Source: Dysidea avara (taxonomy: Eukaryota > Porifera > Demospongiae > Dictyoceratida > Dysideidae). Taken from it: 64,000 nt of DNA. Of this stretch, positions 33,471 to 45,300 are shown piece after piece. Every line of letters starts with the position of its first letter. Within the stretch, counting starts at the first letter, position 1. The DNA is taken from NCBI RefSeq assembly GCF_963678975.1, contig NC_089273.1, forward strand, positions 6,154,507 to 6,218,506, written 5' to 3'. A program made the translations under genes and the position numbers. Below the pieces are notes generated by a model. It did no database searches and was not told where the DNA came from. It was given only the letters and a program-made list of their open reading frames with translations.

Positions 33471-33522
33471 ACAGATCATCACACAAAGTGATGACTACAT
33501 CATTCCATACATGTAGTAATAA
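33471..33522. repeat. 52-bp direct repeat, first copy
   Basis: ACAGATCATCACACAAAGTG continuing to ATGTAGTAATA is repeated apparently without change at 34835-34886. It is followed here by 21 C residues (33523-33543). Confidence 0.85.
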
Positions 33523-33863
33523 CCCCCCCCCCCCCCCCCCCCCAAAAACACCTTTGCTGTAAAAAAAGGCGCGTCCAAGAAACTACAAGTATCTGTAACC
33601 CCATGTAAAAACAGATAAGCTGTAGAAAAACACTCCATGAAATTAATGGGTAACTGAAAGAGCTGATATCTAGAGCGGCCAAGAATCAATAATGTTACTA
33701 CAACTGACTATGATTACTAAAGAATATCTTGGCTGTAAAACAGGCAAATAAAAGTAACTGCCAACCAAAATAGCTGATATCTGAAGCGGCCAAGAATAAA
33801 AGCTAGGTTGATTCAACTTACTACAATTTTTAATTTGCAACATTGAATCTTAATCATTCAAAT

Positions 33864-34042
33864 GTGTTCTATACATTCACTCTAGCTACATCCTAAATTA
33901 ATTCTTTGTAACTCTAATTGGCTGGTAATTTGGCCGCCTTTTTCAATAGTCAGAGTAAAGAAAAAAAGGCGGCCAAATTACCAGCCAATTAGAGTTACAA
34001 AGAATTAATTTAGGATGTAGCTAGAGTGAATGTATAGAACAC
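33864..34042. repeat. Perfect palindrome, arms about 80 bp
   Basis: Left arm from GTGTTCTATACATTC to TTGGCCGCCTTTTT and right arm from AAAAAGGCGGCC to GTATAGAACAC are complementary with no mismatch that I can see, around a loop of about 17 bases (CAATAGTCAGAGTAAAG). Such perfection indicates a very young foldback element or active gene conversion. Confidence 0.9.
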
Positions 34043-34834
34043 AGCAACTGAGATCAAGTGAATTTCTGGATTGTTGACAAGGTGCATGGACCAAACACCA
34101 AATAACCATGGCTCTCTTATCATTTGCCACTTACATCATCGGAAGTTCTGGAACTTTGGCTGCAGGTGGAATAAGTCAGTAAGCAAACCTATGTCAGATA
34201 TCGATGTTTGTATGAAAAAGTACTCATTCACACGTACTGGTCTGAATTTATGTACGGTGAAACCTGTGTCTCTGTGTAACAATGTCAACTGTTTAAACGA
34301 ATGAAATCCCCAAATATGCCATTTGTGTAAAAAGTGACAAATTTTAAGTGTATTGCATTTAATACCCTCCTATCAGTTTTTGCAGGCAATCTATATAGTC
34401 ATAGTGATTCACCCACTAACAGTGGAGTGGATGTGGTCATGATACTTAACTCAGAATCTTATTAGTATTGTGAATTTCATATCAGTTTACATACATACAG
34501 AGGAATTGTATTGTATGTTCTTTCTCTATAGTGCTCAATTGGGACACCAAAGTTGTCGTGAATTTGTAAATATTTGTACTATCTCATATGATGGTAACAA
34601 ATACCCAGGTAAGTTTGCATGTTGTGCTTATAGTTTGACAGGTCTCCTCGTGTTCATGTTTACGTAGTTAGGTACCAAACATTTACGTTACCTCTGTTGC
34701 ACCAGATTCACTTAGCCTTGAAGAAAATTTTTTGTACGTTTAATTCAGCACCTGCTTGTTCTTTTACAGGGCTCACATGGTCTTGTGTCATCAGGCAGCA
34801 TCCAAGAAATCGTGTATGTTAATTTACTGTAATC
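34043..34834. other. Stretch with possible small exons, plus strand
   Basis: An ATG at 34108 opens MALLSFATYIIGSSGTLAAG up to a donor at 34179, a possible membrane segment. A second candidate at about 34532-34610 (AQLGHQSCREFVNICTISYD) lies between TCTATAG and GTAAGT. The phases were not shown to join, so no gene is claimed. Confidence 0.2.
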
Positions 34835-34886
34835 ACAGATCATCACACAAAGTGATGACTACATCATTCCATACATGTAGTAATAA
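34835..34886. repeat. 52-bp direct repeat, second copy
   Basis: Matches 33471-33522, 1.36 kb away in the same orientation. Here it is followed by a CAAGAGTA palindromic MITE instead of the C run. Confidence 0.85.
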
Positions 34887-34890
34887 TAAC

Positions 34891-34933
34891 CAAGAGTAAA
34901 TAATGGAGAAGTCCATTATTAATTTTACTCTTG
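34891..34933. mobile_element. Small palindromic MITE (CAAGAGTA ends), second copy
   Basis: It begins CAAGAGTAAA and ends TTTTACTCTTG, with an internal hairpin (AATAATGGA...TCCATTATT). Same family as 2508-2545. Confidence 0.55.
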
Positions 34934-36050
34934 CTATTATAGCACAATTAACATAAAACTAGTCACCATCTTTGTAGGGCTAAGTGGCAAATGTTGGGAA
35001 ACGTTATATTTCCTATTGTGACGGTGCTATATGACTGAAATACTGTACATATCAGTCTGTAAGAACTTAGTTTTTACGACAATAACACGATTTATGCCTT
35101 CATATTTCTTTCTGATAAGTAACAAGACAACACACAATCAAAAGCACAGCTGCTTGTTCAGCATGGTGTAGTTACTACACCAATAGCTCCTGCAGAACCA
35201 TCTGCAACTTGTATTAAAATTTAATCAAGCGAATCAATTTAAGCAGTAAAGAGCACAAAACAAGCGATCGAGGTCCCATAATTATTCAGATGAGATCAAA
35301 CATCTTGATCCCAGTCACAGAATGTTTTACAGGACCATATTATAATATATTCCTGTATGCAAACATTAACATAGCAAACCGCAATCTCACCCAAAAGCCT
35401 CTGTACAAAAGTGCCCACACTATCGGCCGTTGTTTTGTGCTTTGACGTCATTGCAGATAAGGTCCATTCTTTTTGCTTCATAACAATGCCTCTATATGTT
35501 GAACTCAAACCCACAATGCAAAACTTTAAGCAGCTTCATATAAATAATAAAAGGAAACTGATACTTTGTAACTGCCTCAGCATTAACGGTAGTTGTGGTC
35601 AGGGCAATAATATGTGATATATAACTCTGTGGTTTCCTTTGATCTGTGGTGTAAAAGTGGTATATAAGAATTCACACTGACTGTAAATATAAGTGATTAA
35701 GTACCAGCACAAGCACAAATGCTGCACAGTAACAAATACTTGTAATCACTTCAAAACACTTAAACAAGTCCAGTGTATACGTATTAAAGTGCTTATAAGT
35801 AAATTATACACACAAGCTTGGAGGATCAAGTGCAAGTGTAATATAGCTGTATCAGGTAAATCCACTTGTGCCCATTACCTCACAGTCATGAATAGTGTAA
35901 TTAGCTACAGTAAATACAGTACAGTTGCAGTAGAATTACAAATACTTAATGAAATAGAAACATGCAGTCAAAACCATCACAAGTACTAATCACACATGTC
36001 AATCAAAATTAATATCAAGTGTATAATGCAACGACTACATTGCAATATGT
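34934..36050. other. Gene-free stretch downstream of the F-box/LRR locus
   Basis: AT-rich with only short, unsupported frames. It would contain the 3' flank of the minus-strand F-box/LRR locus. No recognised repeat. Confidence 0.4.
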
Positions 36051-37877
36051 TCAGTACCAAAGTGGGAAAAGATCTGTGTTTTGTTCCCAAAGTACATCTC
36101 TTGAAAAACCATACCAAGCATCGCCATATTTGTAGTGACCGTCACTAAACAATCTTCTGTTCCAAAATATTTTCTTCAGTGTGGAATTAAATTTCTCCAC
36201 ATTGGCATCCATAACTGAAATGTGTAAATGTAATGTTATCAGCTTGGGAGAGTTGCTTACAAGAGCTGTTATACCATCAAATGTCAAACAACTCACAAAC
36301 ATAATTACATGTACTAGTCCACTGTGACCTGAAACTGAGGTCATAAAATCATCAGAAACATCAGTATCTGGTGAATAAATGTATAACTGTTGTAGATTGT
36401 GATTGTGAGATATAGTAAGTGACAGTTTTTGATAAGCCTTGTAACAATTGAAACTTACACATTTTAGCTCTCCTTACAGTTGTTGATTACATCCTGCACT
36501 ATAGTGGATAGTCCATCATAGTATTGTACATAACAATAGTTTAGTGATGGAAAGTAGGATAACATCATCATATCTTTATTTGTAAAATATTTCCCACAAC
36601 AGCAGTCACCACACTGGATTCCTCTGATTGTCAAACACTGTTTGTACAAACTAATCAACTTTACCTTGTTTGCAGCTTTTGATCTCAAAACACAATGCTC
36701 CATTGCTAAGTGGGTCAACTTCATATTACTGAATATTTCCCACAACAGGATATGATCCTCCACTAGTGAAAAACACATACCAAGTAAGTTTAGTCCTTGT
36801 AGCTTGTGACAGTGACTAGCAATAGCTTGCAGACCTTGTAGGTCTTTCAAACAATACGAGCAATTCTGCAAGTTGATTCTCTGAAGATTTGGACAGGCAA
36901 TAGCTAACTGTTCCAAGTGATGAGAACGAAGTGATACACAGTTAGCAATATCAAAATGAGTAGCACAACTTAGATTTTCACAACTGACAATGTGTATAGA
37001 GTTTAGCTTATTCACAATGTGATCATTAGTTTGACACCTCACCATATACATTATCCTTCCATCATACTGACAATCAGTCATCACTATACTACATCATTGT
37101 GCAATATACTGAGTTTAACACCTGGAGTGGTCACTTGACCTGATCTTTCAAAGTGTAGCTGAATGTATGGAAGTGCAGGAGAAAAGTTTAAAGGTACTCT
37201 ATCATCATACAACCTGAAAATAGCAGTGGTACAAGTAGGAATATTGATACGTTGAGTAGCATAATCAATAAGATTTAAACATTTGATCATATTGGATTGC
37301 TGTAATGTAATATAGACATTTAAAATTGATGGCCTTAACTCTACTTCTATCCACATGTTGAACAGCCATTTAAGTGTAAAATGATGATAAGGAGGTAAAA
37401 TACTGTGAGTTCTTTCAACTGACCAGTTTTACAAAGTAATTGTTTAATTTGACTGTCATTTCCCACCTTTAACTCCAGTGTTTGTAGACATCCCATGTGA
37501 TGGATTGTCTTTCTTAGTTGTTTACAATCTAACTTGGTTGATGGTAGACTAAGATGCTGTACATTACTACAATACTGCAGTATCTCTATCAGTGATGATG
37601 GTAGTCTATGGTTAGGAAAGGATAGTACTTTAATATGTTGTTCACACACCTTCAACACCTCCTTCACAGAGCATTCTTCACAACTGTCATTAAAAGTCCA
37701 CACAAACTCCTTCCACAGTGAGGGTGTTCCTTCTATTACACAACTCAACCGTCTTGAAACATACCTCAGCTTTACCTTGTCACGTAGTGAAGATAACAAT
37801 GAAATAATATAAACTAACAACTCGGAAGGAAGTGATAATAGGTTGACAAGAGACTCCTCATGAGAATGATCCATCAA
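36051..37877 (-). pseudogene. F-box/LRR protein locus, full length but frameshifted
   Basis: Intronless, about 609 codons if joined, matching the length of the expanded sponge F-box/LRR family as I remember it. The N-terminus carries an F-box (LSLPSELLVYIISLLSSLRD, then LRYVSRRLSCVIEGTPSLW), which in active proteins binds Skp1 in an SCF ubiquitin ligase. Leucine-rich repeats follow (HLEQLAIACPNLQRINLQNC, LTHLAMEHC), and the C-terminus ends LWEQNTDLFPLWY. Coding runs through four frames: 37347-37877, 37084-37356, 36464-37084 and 36051-36344, with small indels near 37395, 37085 and 36465. The protein-level signal is well preserved, so inactivation is recent or due to sequencing errors; the neighbouring intact protease genes make systematic error less likely. 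Confidence 0.8.
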
Positions 37878-38216
37878 TTTGATGACAATATATATTTTGT
37901 CCTGCTTCAGTTAAACTTCATTCCTGTACAATATTAGACCAACTGATTGATATACACTCACTACATAGCCTATTTATACCTACCCATGATGCTGAGTATG
38001 CAAATACAAGTTTGTACAAGAATATGCTACCCTTGCAAACAGATGAAGTCATAGTAATTGATTAGATTGCTCTAATATCACACCAATATTCTCAATTGGT
38101 TACTAGACAGTAGAGAACTAGTTCTGAAATTTTCATCATGATTACCTAGCTAATGCATGTAGGAGATATAAAAGCAATAATATATGCAGTACAGGTGTCG
38201 TACGTGTAACACAATA
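37878..38216. other. Upstream flank of the F-box/LRR locus
   Basis: Contains the presumed promoter of the minus-strand locus. No TATA or E-box stands out. Confidence 0.3.
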
Positions 38217-38848
38217 TGTGACCCAGTCTGGGAAAACCGGTCTTATCGCCCAGGCCGTGTCAGCAGATTTGATTTTTCACCCAGAACACAAAGCTACATG
38301 AATAATTTATCTAATTTCACAATCTAAATTAGCTAGTCTTGAGTGGTCTACTTTTGCTGGCTGCTTTTCCTAAGTCCAGTGGCAATCTGTATGTGTGGTG
38401 TGGGGCCTTGATTGAGCTGTGGTCAGCCTGGGGATGGCTATATGTGGCTGTACAGCTCTGTGGTGTTGAATAGTAACCTTTGCTGTGAATTAGCTTTCAT
38501 TTTAGCTAATTTGGAGACCTGAATGTCCCATAACATAGCCTAATTCATCCCTACCCTTCCTGTTCAATTTTTTGAAGAGCCTCATGCCCTCCTTCCTGGC
38601 CCCCACCTCCCTCCCCAATACAGACAACCATGGTTTAAAAACTATCTAAAATGGCAGGAAACTTAGTTGTTGGCTACGTACTTGCACAGTGGATGCTCTA
38701 GAAGGTAATGTAAAACCGTGTGACAAATTGGTACACATAGCTTCAACCATTGGCGAGCTACAGCACACTAAAATTAATACTTAAAATAGGTATTTCTTGA
38801 TACTTTTAAATAGGCTATAAGACCGATTTTCCCAGACTGGGTCACGCA
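38217..38848. mobile_element. TIR element, TGTGACC family (632 bp)
   Basis: Left TGTGACCCAGTCTGGGAAAA and the right end TTTTCCCAGACTGGGTCAC are inverted repeats, continuing into CCGGTCTTATCG / CTATAAGACCGAT. Nearly the same length as the 12637 copy but with a different terminal variant. Confidence 0.75.
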
Positions 38849-39081
38849 TATACTTGAAGAGATTAAAGTCAATTGGACTTCATAATCTTTGAGAATGATA
38901 AAATATCTCATTTAGTTTTGGTGTTTGGTCATGTTTGTTGTATGACTAGTAAAGTCATCACATAGACATGGTAGATTTGTATTGTACATATACAAACATG
39001 TTATACGCTGGACACCTCAGGGACAGATTGGTATTTACCTAACTGAAGGCTTTGAAGGTGTATACGTGCAATATCAGTAAA

Positions 39082-39332
39082 TGTGACCGAGCCTGCAAAA
39101 ATTGGGCATGTGGGCACATGATTTTTTCCTACTATTTCAAAGTTTCATCACTCAACGTTTTGTGCTATTATGCTATGGCACTGAAATTTTCAGTACTTTG
39201 TAAACATTTAATTGGCATCATGATGCAAGTTACAGAATGGAAATATATTTTTCCAGTACTGAGATATGACCTGTAGAGTGACAGAGTCTAGTTTGTGCCC
39301 ACATGCCCTGTTTTCGCAGGCCTGGTTGACCT
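39082..39332. mobile_element. Short TIR element, TGTGACC-like
   Basis: Left TGTGACCGAGCCTGCAAAAA ... GGGCATGTGGGCAC and right GTGCCCACATGCCC ... CGCAGGCCTGGTTGAC are inverted over about 38 bp. About 250 bp in total with no coding. Confidence 0.65.
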
Positions 39333-39439
39333 CTGAGTCAGCATTAGTATATAATCTTGAGCAGCTATTGTGTACTGTTTGAACAGCTATTGCCAACTGT
39401 TTGAAGTTTAAATCATAAATCAATCAAATAATAAAGTTT

Positions 39440-40180
39440 TTCATCCTGACTTCCAGCTTGGTTGTTCTGCTTATTTTGATACTTGAAATAATGCATTTAA
39501 GGCACTTGAATCAGCAAATAATAGAATTCCAACTAGCTGCTTCATTCAGAAGCTCAAGTTGCTTACATTTTTAGCAGTGATGATAGTAAACATGATACCA
39601 TTCCTTTCAGTCTTCTGTTCAAGTGTAGCATAAACCATTGGCCACTTGGCAAAGAGATCTTAACATACAGCCATTAGCTGTCAAAGGTAGCTCCATGATA
39701 CCAATGCCAATGATCTGGAAAGGATGGTCCACAGGAATAGGAGGCAGTTGTCTTCTCCCTTAGCCAGAGACAATAGTACATTGGGTACAACCACTGGTAT
39801 AGTTGGTGATATCTCAATACATCACCATTGATGCAACGTGGTTTTGTAGATTTTTGGACCAGAAAAATGTCCAGCCATAATTCCATTGTGGTACTCCTCC
39901 ATCATGCTTTGCAGCAATCCACAAAGTATCACTGCTCTAGGGAATTCACCCTTTTGTCCACTGAAATAAAGGATGTCATCATCTATTGTATACATGGAAG
40001 TTTGAGTAACTACGTATCTTTGCTGCAAGTTGAGGTCCTGTCGGCAGAACATTTTCTGACAGATGGCTGTAGACTAGGATCCTTTAACTGTTCCTCTGCA
40101 AAAGACTTGCTCTCATGGTTGTGGCCAGGATCAGGATCTTTGCATAGTATAAGCTCTTGGCTCAAGAAATAGTGCCAATG
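39440..40180 (-). pseudogene. Ty3/Gypsy pol remnant, integrase N-terminal half (inverted)
   Basis: Minus-strand frames show the H2C2 region (LLQSMMEEYHNGIMAGHFSG, PKIYKT), then a CTQCTIV segment and, after shifts, the first integrase core motif around GIGIMELPLT. Upstream (to about 40175) is the linker that precedes integrase in Gypsy elements. Several indels and stops. The integrase second half lies next door on the other strand. Confidence 0.7.
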
Positions 40181-40189
40181 TTTGAAGTA

Positions 40190-41000
40190 CCAGAGGCGTT
40201 GCTATTAGATCGACTACTGTCATGTACAGGATGTGTGCAAGTTGTTGGAATGAAAAGTTGAATACTACTACACACCATCCCAGTCCAATGGGATAGTATT
40301 ATAATGGTTTGATCGAGCCTTGAAGACCATATGTTAAGGAAACATATTTCCAGTACTTATAGACCTTGCTTAGGTTTAATTATTTTTGACTAGATAAGGA
40401 CCAGACTGATATAAAATGCAACAACTGTATCAGTCAAATCCTTACATAATCCAACAAATTTGGAGTGCAGTGGGACACATAGGGAACTTATCAGGGATCC
40501 TGTGGGCTTACTGCAACATGCCACATTCTTCTCAACTGGTGAAAAGCTGTTGTCTTGCCTTTTGTATTTAATTGCTGTCATCGAACAAAGACTGCCGCAT
40601 CACCATCTAGATGATTGAAGCTAACCGATGTGGCAGATTATCGAGAAAAACTAGTGCTATCCCTTTCAACAGCAAGGGCTTTAGCATCAAAATCAATTTT
40701 AAAAGCACAGGAGCGTTAAAAGACTGGATATGATAAATATGCTAAACCAAGAAAACTCAGACTAAAAGAATGGGTCTTGATTTACTTCCCACATGACAAG
40801 ACAAGAAAGCAACGTAAGCTGTCAAATCCTCGGCATGGACCTTACCGAATCACTTTGTGTAATAATCTAATATAACACCAGTCAAGGTTTTTTTCCTTCA
40901 GACCGATCTATTCAAGTGCATCAATCTAGGGTCATCACACTTTTCCTAATGACTATTACTAGTGTGGGAAAAAGAGATCAAAGCTCTTAAACAAGTGCAA
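40190..41000 (+). pseudogene. Ty3/Gypsy pol remnant, integrase C-terminal half
   Basis: Plus-strand frames give GMKS/KLNTTTHHPSPMG and GLIEP (the region around the catalytic Glu, mutated), ADYREKLVLSLSTARALASK, then KEWVLIYFPHDKTRKQRKLS and NPRHGPYRIT, the C-terminal end of Gypsy integrase. Stops interrupt it. It continues the 39440-40180 protein but in opposite orientation. Confidence 0.7.
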
Positions 41001-41045
41001 AAGTAGTTGGAAGAAATCGATGTAGAAGTTGAATTCTGATGATTC

Positions 41046-42614
41046 TTATTATTATTATTATTATTGTTACTGAGCAGACAGCACAGCTGATATGCTCAGG
41101 AAAAAAAAGCAATCATAAAATGAATTTAGCTACGTAGTTACAAAGATTACAGTTATAGAGTTCCATACAATGTTTGCAGTTCCGCTGAAAAAGAGTCAAT
41201 ATTGTTGTCTCAATTCTCATACTGAACTAACATGAAGACCAGATAAATTCTCAGATAGATAATGCTGTGTTGCCCTTCCACAACAGTACAGAGTCAAGTA
41301 ATAGTCCTGAGCCAGAGGAGAAAGGTCAGACATTTGTAGCCATTAAGAGCTGGAAAAAGAAAAATGAGCAGTCTAAGCCTAACAAAATTATAATGTCCAT
41401 ACTCATTTAGTAGTCATCTGAAGAACAGGTACTGTACTTGGATGTTATACAATGTGTCATTCAGGATGAGCTTAACTAGGGAGAGATGTGATGTGATGAT
41501 GTCAGTAGCTCACAACAAGACTGATTTGATTAATGCGACAAACAATAAACATTACACAATATGAAATTAGGTCAATGTTGTAAGTAGAATATAAAAAATG
41601 TGTATTCTAATGTTTCATTGAAACTCTGCTATGTCACAGTTGTAGTTGTAGTAATTTTGCTCTCTCCTGTGATTAAGAGACATTGATTGCTATATTTGCT
41701 TGTTTGAGACCTCCTGGAGTTATAAGGAGGGTCTTCCATGCCACAAAACATTTCCAGGCTATAATTTTTCATTGCTGTGGTTTTTCATATAATGCAGTTA
41801 TATATGTAACACTTTGTGTGGGAAGATCAGAGGGATTTGCCATTACACCCCTATATATTGCCCTGTGGTCAGGCCATTACCTGTATTAATGCCTTGTGGT
41901 TAGGGCATTATCTGTATAATGCCTTCTAACTAATGAAGTACGTAGCAATACTGCCCTGTTTGTTTTATCAAAGCTCACACTGAAATCAATTATGAGAATA
42001 AATTAAATGTTCACATGACTGTTAGCACTAATTGGATCTTGCCACAAGGAGGTGTTTCGGTATCCTTGCCATTCTAATATTTAAAGGTGAGAACTAGTTT
42101 TATAGCATATATACAACTATTTTGACACATTTTCGAAAATGAACCATACATGCAATACAGAAAACACAAGTTAATGATGCTACAATGAAGCTTTCTCCTT
42201 TAGTAAGTGTTGCAGTTAGTCTTTAAACAACTCACTAGCATTAAAACTGTTGTGAATTCTGCAAAAATAAATATTTTGTGATATGTTTAGGATTTGTCCA
42301 TTTCTATGACAAAAGTAGCTGCTACTTTACCTGCTGCCTAACCGTAACTGAATCTTATAGCCAGTGGTTATACTCGTTGGCAGCACCCAGTGTCAATTAC
42401 CCTGCAATAGAAGTGTTATATTATAGTTGCAACATGGTCTGTCTGGTATGTTCACCCTCAGTCCCGAGGCCTTTATCCCTTGTGCTGAAGGTGGAAATAT
42501 CACACAGAATACTTGTACCCATCATCTAACTATCACTCATTACCACTGCTGATAATCTCAACTACACATTATTCAAATGACAAGTGCACCATTATACTAT
42601 ACAGTGACTATACA
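41046..42614. other. Gene-free stretch
   Basis: Begins with an (ATT)n microsatellite (41046-41065). Only short frames follow, with no motif. It contains the 3' flank of the second F-box/LRR locus. Confidence 0.4.
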
Positions 42615-44176
42615 TTACAATGTGTTCAGTACAAAAGTGGGAAAAAGGTCTGTGTCTTGTTCCCAAAGAACTTCTCTGGAATCATCGTACCAATAATCAG
42701 CTAACATTAACATGTAGTGACCAGCAATGAACAATCTTCTGTTCCAAAGTATTTTCCTTAGTGTGACATTGAAATTCTCTACATCCACCATATCCATAAC
42801 TAGTCTAAGAATTTGCGAATGTAACATTAATAGTTTGCGAGAGTGTCTAACAAGAAATGTTACACTTTTAACTGCCAAAGTTCTTACTCTCATAATTACA
42901 TGTACTAGTCCACCATGAGCTGAAACTGAGGACATAAAGCCATCAAGAACATTAGTGTTTAGAGAATCAATGTATTACTGTTGTAGATTGTGAGTGTGAG
43001 TTGAACTGAGTGACATTGGTTGGGAACTCTGATTGCAACTTAATATACTTGCACATCTTAGTTCCTTATAGGTATTGATTACATTTGCAATGGTGGGCAA
43101 TCCACCATATTATTGTAATAGTAACTTATTGATGTAAAATAGGATAAAATTAATGTATTTTTATTGGTAAAATCCTTACAGTTACAGTTACTACATTGTA
43201 TTCCTCTTATTGTCAAGCACCATTTGTACAAACAAATCAACTTTACCTTGTTTGCAGATGTTTTGATATCAAAATACCCTGCTAAGTGGGTCAACTTCAA
43301 ATTACTCAAAGTACCCACAATAGGATATCAAGAGTTCATAATAATATTATAACTCTTGAGGATATGATTCTCCAATAGTGAAACATTTTATGTTTAGTCC
43401 TTGTAGGTTGTGGCAGTGACTAGCAACAGCTTTCAGACCGTGTAGGGCTTTCAAACCATGGATGAATTTCCGAAAACTGAATCTCTGAAGATTTGGATAA
43501 GCAATAGCTAGTTGCTCCAAGTGACCAGAATGAAATGATAGACAGTTAGTAAGATCAAAGTGAGTATATAGCACAACTTAAATTGTCACAACTGGTGATG
43601 TGTTTTGAGCACAATAAGATTATCAGTTTGATACCTCACCATATACATTGTCCTTCCACCATACTGACAATCCGTCATTACTGCTACATCATTGTGAAAT
43701 CCAAATAATATTATACCAAAGTCACTGAGTTTAATACCCTAAATAGTCACTTGACCAGATTCTTCAAACTGTAGTTGAAAATATGGAAGTGCAGGAGAAA
43801 AGTTTAAGGGTACTTTACTAGATGTGTTTTATAATTTGAAGTTAGTAGTAGTGCCAATAGGAATTTTAGAATTTTGAATAGCATACTTTTAGTCAATAAA
43901 ATTTAGGATGTCGCTTTGCTTTAGACAGTAATTAATATAGATATTGCCATGTGAGTACCCAATTCAGTGCAAATTACTTTGATAAGGACATAAAAATGCT
44001 GCAAGTTCTCTCAAGTGACCAGTTTTAAGAAGTAATTGTTAAATATTGCTATCAATATCCACATTCAGCTTAGTGTTTGCACACATCCCATACGATGTAT
44101 TATATTTCTCAGTTGTTCAGGATCTAACTTGGTTGATGATAGACTAAGATGTTGTACATTACTACAATACTGCAGC
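42615..44176 (-). pseudogene. F-box/LRR protein, second tandem copy, 5'-truncated and frameshifted
   Basis: Homologous to 36051-37877 along its length (for example HLEQLAIAYPNLQRFSFRKF near 43500, LTHLAGYF near 43280, SAHGGLVHVIMRV near 42920, LWEQDTDLFPTF near 42640). The F-box end is missing: homology stops at 44176 within the LQYCSNVQHLSL segment, where LINE sequence begins. Multiple frame breaks. It lies on the same strand as the first copy, 4.7 kb away, so a tandem duplicate. Confidence 0.8.
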
Positions 44177-44177
44177 T

Positions 44178-45300
44178 AAGTTTGAGGATTTCTACCTCTC
44201 TGAGTATGGCATGGCAGCTAGTGATGGAACAATTGTAGTAGCACGTCTCAGGACACTTTTAGCTCTCTTGATATCCTGCTTATAAATGGGTCCCTGGACA
44301 AGATTATCATTTTCAATGAACTAGTGACTTATAACGTGTCCATGGTAAAAAAGACTGATTTATATTAATGATAGGACTCTGTTTGCTCTTTGTACAACTT
44401 TTGATGTTTGTTGATGGAAGTGTATTTGTGTGTCCAATTGAATGCCAAGATCTCTAACACTATCAATATTTTTGATAATTGTGCCATTCAATGTCTAGGG
44501 GATCTGATGGTGGTGTGAACCAATATGGAGGACCTTACACTTGGTAATGTTGAATGATAAAAGCCGTTATTTGGACCAGCAGAAGAGAACATTAATGTCG
44601 TTTTGCAGTTTCTAACATCTTCAGGAGATTTAATACATCAAAAAGTTTGGTATCATCAGCAAATAACACAAGGGAACTCTTAACTATAGTAGTGAGGTCA
44701 TTTACATAAATGGCAAACAATAGGGGTCCCAAGACAGAGCTCTGGGCAACTCCACTACAAACAGATGGCCACGGAGAAAATTCTCCATCTAACACAACAT
44801 GTTGACTGTGTACAAGAAAATATACTTGATCCAATTTAGATTCCATAAGCCTCAAGCTTTAACAAGAGTCTTGAGTGGGTACAGTATCAAAAGCTTTCTG
44901 GAAGTCAAAGTAAATGACATTCATTGGTATACCTGGCTGGATAGAGCTCGTCCATTGATCTAATACGCTAACTAGTTGAGCATTGCACAATCTATGTGGA
45001 ATCTATGTGGAATAAATCCATGCTGGTGTGGAGACAGCAGGTTGTTGTCCAACAGGTAAGTTAGCATGTGGTCTCAAATTAATAATTCAAGTACTTTACA
45101 GGTAACGGAAGTGAGACTAATAATAATGGTCTATAGTTTGCAACATTTTTCTGGCTACCAGACTTATGAATGGGCACCACATGGCCAATTCTCCAACTCT
45201 CAGGAAGAGTTCCAGATTGTAAGGACTCACTATACTGTACTGTACAAGTGTACTAGAGAATGTACTACAATTAGGCATTCCAGCCCAATTTTTAAATTTT
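44178..45300 (-). pseudogene. CR1/Jockey-like LINE reverse transcriptase remnant
   Basis: Minus-strand frames with stops show, in order, TLPESWRIGHVVPIHKSGS and NYRPLLL (about 45120-45230), IYFDFQKAFDTVPT near 44900, then SGVAQSSVLGPLLFAIYVND and LFADDTKLF (44592-44855), where FADD is the catalytic motif. A tail with INVLFCW and LHIGSHHHQIP follows. The 3' end abuts the truncated F-box/LRR copy. Confidence 0.85.
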
